Notes under the pieces: generated by a model
The model's database searches: none
Told to the model about the DNA's origin: nothing
What the model saw: only the letters and a program-made list of their open reading frames with translations
NCBI GenBank assembly: GCA_905250885.1
Contig: CAJNOQ010000867.1
Coordinates: 1 to 39,766, forward strand
From: Didymodactylos carnosus
Lineage: Eukaryota; Rotifera; Eurotatoria; Philodinida; Philodinidae
Reading direction: 5' to 3'
DNA: 39,766 nt
Made by a program: the position numbers and the translations under genes
Part shown: positions 21,852 to 30,388 of the stretch, in pieces
How positions within the stretch are numbered: position 1 is the stretch's first letter
How the letters are laid out: the number at the start of each line of letters is the position of its first letter

Positions 21852-24800
21852 ATGGTCGCTCAAACACTTGATTTTTATTCTATTTTGGGAGTTAAAAAAA
21901 ATGCAAATGATACGGAAATTAAAAAAGCATTTTATAAAAAAGCCAGAGAATGGCATCCAGATAAAAATTCACAACCGTGTGCTGAAGAAAAATTTAAAGA
22001 AGTTAATAAAGCTTATGAAACATTGAGTGATGCTGATAAAAGACGAACATATGATTTACAACAATCAGATGTTACAACAACAAAACCATTTACAACTACG
22101 ACAACAAAATCTGCTTCAACACAACAAAAAAAATCGACAAATGATGATCATCATAAAACATTTACATCATCTTTTCATCATCCGGGTCAACCACATTTTA
22201 CATTTACAACAAATGGAAATAATAATAATAATAATAATGCACGATTTCGTTTTCATCGAATGCCCGGTGACAATACATTTTCGAGATATTCAAGATTTCC
22301 CTATTCATTTTTTGATTCATTTCGAACATCGATGAATGATGATATTCTATTTGATTTTTCGGATGAACATGATTCAGATGATGATGATGGAAGTGAAAAT
22401 GATCGACATAATTCCACAATGAATTCGGATGAATTTGATTTTAATATAAAAACTGATCGAAGAAAAATGCCACATCATCAACCAAGATATACAAATCGAA
22501 CTCGACCCAAATGGAATAATAATTGGAGGTTAGTTTCTTGCTCATAAATATTTGTATATCGTATTGTAAACAATTTTTGTCAAGTTATTTATCTTTATAA
22601 GTTGTAAATTAAGTTTAACGTCATGAAAGATGATGTTAGATTAATTGATTTGATAACAAGTTACTAATCCATGTGAAACGTACCATATTATATAAAAGTG
22701 TCGGTGCCAGAGATGAGATCTATTCTATCTAGGAGAACACATTTTTGTGTATATAAATTTGAAAACGTAGTTCTCGAACATCGATTCTTATATCCATTTA
22801 GTTGTAGATAAGATACTTATGGCTCCTATCTAATTCTTATGCAAGATTCGCTAAGAAATGGTAAGAATTCGTTAAGATTCGTATGAGAATCTTATAAGAA
22901 TGTCGTAAGAAATTCATAAAGATTCAGCAAGAATCAACCAAAATTCTTCTATTCTTTTTATCAGTTTCTTACTGAATTCTCAGGCAAAAAATTTTTTTGT
23001 AAAATGATGACCAATACAAATGAGTCCTTGAACAATGTCCTCACCTTAGAAAGTATAAATCTACAACAAAAAAAGTCAAAAAAAAAATCGTTCTGTTCAG
23101 GATTCAAACCGACTCATTGTGCATTACCGACGGTGCTTTCTTCTACCGAGCTATTGCAGTTACATTTATATCTAGCTATCTCATGTTTATACTCTGCTAG
23201 AACAACTTTTCCAACAAGTAACTAAGCCTCTTTAAAACTCGAGAATCGTAGATAGTGTTTTGTTAAAAGAAGACCATAGAAACTACACAATTGACTGTTG
23301 GTTTTACACCTTTTAAGATTATTCAGATAAGTTCGAATTAAAAAGCATTCTCACAATAGTCAGAATAAAAGAGTATAAAGTCACCTAAACGTAAAAAACC
23401 ATAAGAATTTTGCGACTAGACTTGCTGAATGCTTATAGATTTTTTTCAACATTCTTCAAGGGTTTAAGATGACTCTTGGGAATCTAATTTTTCCAGGTGA
23501 ATCATGTATAAGCATTAATTAGAATCGGGCAAGAGTCGTAGTCAAATCTACGAAATGCGTGTCTTTTTTAGAGAGATATTTGTATTTTAATGTCATTGCG
23601 AAACTGCTGATAAATAACATAATCGTTGACGGTGTTTTAACTCTATAATTTAAATTATATATTATAGAGCTTATCAAACTCTTTATTCCAGAAAAAATAA
23701 AAAATTTGGCCTACATGCATGTTTCGGGTTCGATTTTAGCATGAAAAAATTACCCATAGAAATTGATTTAATCAATTAATTAATTAATTAATTTTTTAAT
23801 AATTTCTATAGATTTAAAGTTAATCAAATGCTTCAAATCTTATAAAATTTCTGGAAACGCAAAATCTCGAGATCTCCACGCATTTCAAACTTTTATTTTT
23901 CTGAAATAGTAGGGTTTCATGAGTTCTATAATATAAATTTAAATTATAGAGTTTCTTCTACATCTATATAAGTAATACCAAAAATACAACTGAATTTTAC
24001 ATTTTCAGTTTTTCTTCAAGACTTTGTTCGTATTATCTCTCTCCCCAAAGTTCAACAACTATTAAGAGAGTGTACACTGTAAGTCAACGTTCAAGAATAC
24101 ACTGTAATCTTGAATGAATTTCCAGTTTATAGAAAATCGCCGGAAATTTTCTAGTTTATAGAAATTCCTAAACAAATTTCCAACTTTCTAGAAAATATTG
24201 ATTTTCTACTTAAAGAAAATCGACCTGAATTTCTACGAATTCGATTTTCTATAAAGGTGGAGAATCGCTGGAGAATTTTCTATAAACTAGAAAATCCCCG
24301 ACGATTTTCCAGTTTATAGAAAATCAATCGAATTTTTATAAATAATTTCCAAGGAACTGAAAATTCGATTTTGATTTTCTATAAACTGGAAATTCAGTAT
24401 CGAATTTCCAGTTCCTTGGAAATTATTTATAGAAATTTGATCGATTTTCTAGAAAGTAGAAATTTGTCCAGGAATTTCTAGACCAAATACTTATTCATCT
24501 TTTTGTTTTGCAATCAGTGTAGGTATAAGACCATCGCGTAAAGACATTCATATTTCTCTTAAAACAGGTTTGACAGTTTCCACTTTAGGCCACAATTCTG
24601 CCTATGCCATCAAGAACGTTGGTTTAGGTAGAGACAGTGGTGGCGCGAAGTTTCGGTAGGAAGGTCCCAGAATCGGTGACGTTCACCAGAAATTTCTCAA
24701 AAGCATGAGGGGGCGGGATCAACCCCAACACAACCTGGTCGCCAAAATTCGCCGAGCATTTCCGATAAATGATTTCCAACCCTACAGTGTAGACGTCTAA

Positions 24801-27800
24801 AAATATGAAATTTCTTTTCGTTCTTCGAATCTCTTCGGCTGCAATTTCAACAATGGAGGACAGTGGACTCAAATCAGAACTCTGTAAAAGAGATTTATCA
24901 GCACTTGAACAAAATATCCAAAAGTTCTTAATAAATCATGAATCAATCGTATTGAAAAGCATATCAGCATATCAGCAGAAAAGCGTATCAGGCACAAATA
25001 TGAAAACTTTTACCTACAAATAAAAAATAGTAAAAGAACCGATGACAATGTATCGCCAACGTCTCAGCTTCACACTACATCAGTTAGAGAAAGAGAAACT
25101 CTGTTCGTTTTCGTAAACGAGTATCTTGACAGAAGAACAAATAGATAGTCTGTATTTGCATTCTTTGCTTTTAAGCTTAATTTTATTTATTCTACATGAA
25201 CGATTATAAAGCAGCAGAAAATTTTCATTAAGCCGCAGATATCTTGACAAGGTTGTACTAAAATCTTAGAAAAGTCTTATCAGATCTTAATACTTTTTGA
25301 ATCTCACAATTTTAGTAAGATTTCTCTAAGATGTGAACAACATTCAAGTGAGTTACTTACCGGAGTTTGAAGCCCGCGAAAAACAAAACGCCAAGCATCC
25401 AAAAAGTTTCTTAAAAGATGTTGATGATAACATCATTTATTAGCAGTTTTGCATTGATATTAAAGTACAAATATCTCAAAACGTGTCTCAACCTCGAGAA
25501 TCGAATTTTTGAATATTTTTTCGAAGCCACTTTAACGAATCAAAATACTTCAAAATCCATATTTTTTGTCATCTCTTTTTCAGTATGAATGATAACGAGA
25601 GTACAACAACAAACGGCGATGATGATAATGAAAGTGTTACAACATCATCATTTGATTCAAGAAAATTTCCGAGCATGTTCAATCGTACAACATCATCAAA
25701 TCCATTTGAAATGTTTGAAATACTAACAAAAGCTGTATTTGAAAAATTTTTTAATGATGATTTATTTTGGCATCATTTTGCTAATGGTTCAAGTGAGATG
25801 GATAATGGAGTACATTTTCCAAATTTAAATGCATCACGTCAAAATTCTAGTCGTTTACGTAGTTCATCACAACGACGTCCATCATCGCCCACTGTACATC
25901 GAACAAAAATAAATACTGGAACAAATTTAAATAATAATAATTCAAAAGCACATGAAATGCATTTTGAATGGTTAGGTAATAATAAAAAACGTCGTCAAAC
26001 ACCACCACAATCGGCATTTACTCGATTTGATTCAGAGGAAGAAAATGAAGATAATGAAAATAATCAAGACTATTTATTTAAAAAACAGCAAACTCAATCA
26101 CCGAGTTTTCCTACGCGATTACGACGACGAACAATGGCTGATCATCGTCTTGAATCATGTCAATATTGTTTTTGTCCATTAACATCGTCTGAAAATCGTC
26201 TACAACATGAAGCAAATTGTAAACAAAATCGAAAATATCCATCATCAATGTTCACAACGAGAAATATAAACAATAATTCAAAGATGAGTAAAACTGATGA
26301 AAATATATTTGCTTCATCATCCCATGTGAAATGTAATTATTGTCATGAATTAATTCGTTCATCAGATAAATTTGATCACGAAACATTATGCAAACATTAT
26401 GGTTTGAAAAAAAGCACTACCGCAACAAAAGATCGTAAATATAACCCAACTACATCACCCTCATCAACAACAAAATCATCTACATTGAACGGTAATAATA
26501 GTTACAAATAATTGTTAACTTACGATGAAACATACACATGTAGTTTCTATTCTTTCTGCTTGATGACGTTTTGTATTATTTCCTAACAAGAAAAATGAAA
26601 AAAAAACAACAACAACCAGTAGTTTTGTATTTACCATTTTAGTTTTTAAGAAATGCATGTTTCTACTTTAAGTGCTATTTGCTAACAACATCTGCTCTAT
26701 GACATATTATTCAGGCATGTTACACCTGCTATTGTTTTATTTTTATTGGATATACACACATTTAGACTATTTTATCAATGCACATAGACCTGATTGAAGA
26801 TAGAAAAATAATTTTAGTCACTATATTATCCATCTGCTTTATTTAAATTTTTTATTAAGGCTTTTGTTGTTGTTGTTGTTGTTGTGAAAGATCTCATATA
26901 AGAAGACATATCACGTCAAATTCGCATATTACTTACTTTGCTCGTTCGTTATTCTAAAAACTCACAAATGATATATATATATATGTATTCAAAGCCGGTT
27001 TGAACCAATATTACTATTGTAGGAATGTACTACACTACTTTCATAAAATCTTATTTTATGGTCAGGTATCAAACGAAGATTTCTAATCTTTCTCAAATCG
27101 TATCAAATGTAGTGAGCTATACAGTTCATGCATGATTCATATACCTTTCAAAATTAAAAAAAGTACATCTAAATACTTTTTTTACAAGTACTCAGCTCAC
27201 TTTTTTTGTGTCAGTTTTCTTGAGTGATTACATATGTAATATAAGTCTCTTTGAAATAGTTATGCTTGGTACAAAGCGGATCACTGGAAAGCAATACGAA
27301 AACTGCGAAAGACATTATCAATGCCACTTAAAATGTTATATAACGTTCTCTTCTAATCGTAAAGTACGGTATACTTTAAAACTTGGTAAACTATTCATGT
27401 AAATCATTATAGTGCCTTGTAAGCCAGCAAAAAGGATGTTTTTTCTTTGTTAGATGCCAAGAAGTCAACTTCCTGGATTGAAACACGATACCCACTAAAG
27501 TGATTTTTGTAAACCACTGCCTGAAGACGATCAGCTATTGCACAGGCTGTCGTGTAAGTGTCACACAAATGGTACTTCTGATCCAAGAAGGTGACTTCTT
27601 GGTATCTAACAAAGAAAAGTCATCTGTTCTGCTGGCTTACAAATCACTATAATGGTTTACATGTGTAGCCTGCCAAATTTTATAGTACAGGCATCCTTCT
27701 TTTAATGCTCTTGTCTCAATTTTTTCACAGTTCTATTCGTTGTTGATACTCATCGACTACGTCTATAAATGTTTATAATGATCAATGTGCACGACAGAAG

Positions 27801-28002
27801 AATGCCCCAAGTCGTTGTTGTTGTCTGTTGTTTATGACATTTATTATTTCCAGGAATGTCGACCAATCGAAAGAAACCGTGTCAAAGATGTAATCGATAT
27901 TTTATATTATCAGATTTATTCAATCATCTTTGCGAAGACGAAGGTGGAGACATCTATAAACGAAAACAAAACAATAGCAATATAAATTTTATGAAAATAT
28001 AA
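21852..28002 (+). CDS. J-domain (DnaJ/Hsp40) protein with C-terminal C2HC zinc-finger motifs, 3 exons, 577 aa
   Basis: Exons: 21852-22528, 25584-26491 and 27854-28002, joined at TGGAG|gttagt...tttcag|TATG and AACG|gtaata...ttccag|GAATG, both in phase. Residues 7-69 are a J domain: DFYSILGV opening, HPD at 35-37, and KRRTYDL near the end, so it should stimulate the ATPase of an Hsp70 partner. A Ser/Thr/Asn/His-rich linker follows, with an aromatic stretch near 146-172 and an acidic patch at 171-184. Exon 2 adds a Phe-rich segment (NPFEMFEIL) somewhat like DNAJB-type proteins. Two C2HC motifs follow, C418-x2-C-x12-H-x3-C and C476-x2-C-x11-H-x3-C, then a third in exon 3 (C538-x2-C-x11-H553-x1-C555). 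There is no signal peptide, so it is probably cytosolic or nuclear. If intron 2 is kept, the protein ends after GNNSYK at about 534 residues and lacks the third motif. The client and exact subclass are unknown. Confidence 0.88.
22830..22945 (+). repeat. Degenerate tandem repeat, unit about 12 nt (TAAGAATTCGT-like)
   Basis: Variants of the motif follow one another: AAGATTCGCTAAGAAATGG, TAAGAATTCGT, TAAGATTCGTATGAGAATC, TTATAAGAATGTCG, TAAGAAATTCATAAAG, ATTCAGCAAGAATC. Copies diverge too much for exact unit limits. Confidence 0.5.
23087..23160 (-). other. tRNA-like / SINE-like Pol III promoter remnant
   Basis: On the minus strand an A-box-like TAGCTCGGTAG (23153-23143) and a B-box-like GGTTTGAATCC (23110-23100) are spaced as in a tRNA gene, and a T10 run (23087-23078), the usual Pol III terminator, follows 12 bases after the B box. 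The acceptor and anticodon stems do not pair and the D and T stems pair only partly, so this is not an intact tRNA. It may be a decayed tRNA gene or the head of a tRNA-derived SINE. Confidence 0.4.
23638..23957. repeat. AT-rich inverted-repeat element, about 320 bp
   Basis: The ends are ACTCTATAATTTAAAT and its complement ATTTAAATTATAGAGT. Inside them a longer, diverged inverted match continues for roughly 70 bases per arm, through a TTTCAGAAAAATAAA-like motif. A (TTAA)n run lies in the middle near 23773-23793. It is probably an old non-autonomous insertion in the intron. Confidence 0.55.
24118..24480. repeat. Cluster of palindromic TTTTCTATAAACTGGAAA-type repeats with a long hairpin
   Basis: The motif TTTTCTA(T/G)(A)AAACT(A/G)GAAA recurs many times in both orientations. 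Within the cluster, about 24320-24375 (ATAAATAATTTCCAAGGAACTG) pairs with about 24395-24450 (CAGTTCCTTGGAAATTATTTAT), giving a hairpin with arms of about 50 bases. Confidence 0.6.
26492..27853 (+). other. Intron 2 of the J-protein gene
   Basis: It starts at gtaata (26492) and ends at ttccag (27853). It contains a (TTG)n run at about 26863-26885, a short (AT)n near 26971-26983 and the inverted-repeat element at 27396-27663. The in-frame stop at 26509-26511 would end the protein if this intron were retained. Confidence 0.65.
27396..27663. mobile_element. Terminal-inverted-repeat element (MITE-like), 268 bp
   Basis: The left arm 27396-27478 starts CATGTAAATCATTATAGTG and the right arm 27580-27663 is its complement, ending CACTATAATGGTTTACATG. 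The arms match over about 80 bases, including GTAAGCCAGCA and TTTCTTTGTTAGAT(G/A)CCAAGAAGTCA. The core of about 100 bases has no ORF. It lies wholly inside intron 2 of the J-protein gene. No clear target-site duplication is seen outside the CATG ends. Confidence 0.7.
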
Positions 28003-28030
28003 AATATTAGATAAATTGTCTTTAATCGAT

Positions 28031-28036
28031 AATAAA
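28031..28036 (+). promoter_or_regulatory. Polyadenylation signal of the J-protein gene
   Basis: AATAAA stands 28 bases after the exon 3 stop codon. This position supports the three-exon model ending at 28002. Confidence 0.5.
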
Positions 28037-28281
28037 TCATTTAAAAAACAATCGAGATCATATTTATTTGATAAACATAACAAAAAATGATTACTCAAAG
28101 TATGAATTTGATTCATCAATACTCTTTTTGTTATCAAAAAATCATTATTATTCCTACGATTCTACATCACCTTCACCATGCTGAAAGAACATATCTACTT
28201 ACCAATCTTCAATTCGACTTCATCTTCCACCAACAAATATTCTATACTCATTTCATATCGTTATGCCAGGTGGTATAGTTT

Positions 28282-28446
28282 CACATTACAACAGGACAAC
28301 TTCAAATTGACCATACCTTTGATCGTAAATAAGAGGAGTTTGTTCCTTTTACCCAGTCCTCTTCTTCTCCACCTAAAACAACGAGGCAGGTCAAAATTGG
28401 AATTGATAAATACATTTTCTATAATAAAAAATCTAGAAATAAATAA
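28282..28446 (+). pseudogene. Decayed coding-like segment downstream of the J-protein gene
   Basis: The frame starting CAC at 28282 reads HITTGQLQIDHTFDRK, a stop at 28330-28332, then a Ser- and Lys-rich segment (EEFVPFTQSSSSPPKTTRQ and on) to TAA at 28444-28446. Its composition resembles the tails of nearby proteins more than random AT-rich DNA. No family was recognised, and chance remains a real possibility. Confidence 0.2.
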
Positions 28447-28970
28447 TCATTAGTTACTTCGAACATCACAATTCGATATACCAAATTTCTGACCCAGCAT
28501 AAAATTGAATGTCACAACGAAAGCGTCACAGCAATACAACATTTCGAAGAATATATTATATGATTCTGTATTTTTTTCGTTCATAAGATCCTTTAATATC
28601 ATTTTAATGATTCTTGATGTTTAGCGCTTAGAATAAGAATAGATCTTTATACGTACAGTTTACTTGTGAAAAACTCTTAACGTAGTTATCGCACGTTCAT
28701 AAATGAGTATTAAAAATGAATTCAATATGATTTGTACAAAGTTCAGATGATTGTCTCTGACTGCAAATGTTTTTCTAACTAAAGTTTACACGGCAAAAGA
28801 TGCCATATAAATCAAAGCTTATCATTAATAAACATAACCGAAGTTGAACTGCTCAGTTTAACTTTCCTCTAAATATTCGCCTAGATGCCTGCTGTGAAAG
28901 CATAGTTGAACTTAGTTCCCATTTTCCTTCAATTTGTAACAAAAGGTTTTTACTGTATGATGGTTAAGGG

Positions 28971-29135
28971 CACCCTCTTTTTCCACCTCCTTGAAAACCG
29001 TAGAAAGCGATGTCCGATTGAGTTCAAATTCATACGAGAGACAGAGCACCAAAAAAGAAAATCTCTCGTATGAATTTGAACTCAATCGGACATCGCTTTC
29101 TATGGTTTCCAAGAACATGGAAAAAGAGAGAGGTG
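28971..29135. repeat. Near-perfect inverted repeat (young hairpin)
   Basis: Positions 29003-29040 and 29063-29100 are exact complements over 38 bases (the core includes GCGATGTCCGATTGAGTTC), separated by 22 bases. Weaker complementarity extends outward to about 28971 and 29135 (CCTCTTTTTCC against GGAAAAAGAGAGAGG). The ORFs on both strands through this region are products of the palindrome. Confidence 0.75.
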
Positions 29136-30388
29136 TACCATTTAATATTTCTTCTCCGAAATAAGCACCATTTAAGTGTATCCCATACCGTACCGACACT
29201 ATCCAAACGAGCTCATATTTATATCGCAAATACGAGGCTTCGATATGCCGAGACGTTTTTCAAAGATGTAACGTTGAGATTTATAAAATTCATGGAGAAC
29301 GAAATTTTGAGACTTCTAGACTCCAATTGCTCAAACATCAAGAAGAGGTTCTAGAGAACTAAATCAAAAAAACATCTCAGCGTATGGGTGTCTAGTGTCT
29401 ATGGTAAAAATTTGAGCTTGAATAGACAAAGTTTCGATGAAATCGGTAAGGTCGTAGTATGACTGAGTCGCGATTTGAATCAGGAACGTCATAACACAAC
29501 ATCACTATGTTTTTAGGGCTCTTGGCCAAATGTTTTATATACCTTTTGAAGTTTTATGTTTTATATACCGAAACTGTCGAGAACACTTGACTATATCATA
29601 GACTATGTTTAACTTAAAAGTCGATTTTATTTTTATTTAGGAGGAAGGAGATATCGTATGTCCTCGACTATAAACACAAAAAATATCTTTCTTTCTTCAG
29701 GATCTATATTTTTGAGTCTCTACTAAATGAACTTCAAATAATGCTTTTTAAATCATATAACAGAAATTGTTGTATCAATTTCGTTTTGTATTGACTGACA
29801 TTCTAGATAAAAAAAGTCTAACATTGATATAGTCCTCGAGAGAGCCATATTAATAAAAATATTTATTTCATTACATGGAAAACAGAAAGAAAGAAAGAAA
29901 GACCGAAATTAACATAATACAATAATAATAATAATAATAATAAAATAACTCAAATTTTTTATTCGAAAATAAAGATAAAGTTTACAACTGTTCTTGTATA
30001 CTCATTATGAAAGGAATATAGAAAAAGAAATCTTAATTACTAGGTCTTTGAGTAAAACATAAACAACAATACACATCAAAAACCGATGTAAGAAATCATA
30101 ACATAAAATAATTTACAATGTATTTAATTTGAGCAAATACTTCAGATCTTATGAAAAAAAAAAACATGTTGTCAAATCGATCATGAATATAGTGGTTGAA
30201 GTTAATCAGTTTCTAAATTAAAAAGATAAACAACCACTTTAAGTAATGAAACTCGATCATTTTTGTATCAAAGAAAGCACACTTTTTGAATGATACTGTA
30301 ATTGTGATCTAATCGTGAAAATGAGTACTGTATAGAATCATTCATATTTAAAAATGAGAATCATCTAATTTCAACAGAACAGTTTACT

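Larger units (their letters stand above)
22529..25583 (+). other. Intron 1 of the J-protein gene, 3.06 kb, repeat-rich
   Basis: Bounded by gttagt and a ctttttcag acceptor. It holds, in order, the AAGAATC-type degenerate tandem array (22830-22945), a tRNA-like Pol III box pair on the minus strand (23087-23160), an AT-rich inverted-repeat element (23638-23957) and a cluster of TTTCTATAAACTGGAAA-type repeats with a hairpin (24118-24480). The two short ORFs at 24624-25023 show no recognisable domain. Confidence 0.75.
28003..30388. other. Intergenic region between convergent J-protein and receptor genes
   Basis: The two genes converge here. A decayed coding-like frame lies at 28282-28446 and a near-perfect hairpin at 28971-29135. 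Further right are a GAAA-rich run near 29884-29901 and an (AAT)n run at 29930-29943. AATAAA hexamers on the minus strand (for example 29958-29963) could end the receptor transcript. Confidence 0.55.

Noticed and set aside
24624..25023. Two opposite-strand ORFs of 72 and 82 codons in intron 1
   Set aside because: They overlap each other, lie inside a well-supported intron, and show no domain.
28912..29354. Two ORFs of 94 and 105 codons on opposite strands
   Set aside because: They run through the near-perfect hairpin and mirror each other. They are products of the palindrome and have no known domain.
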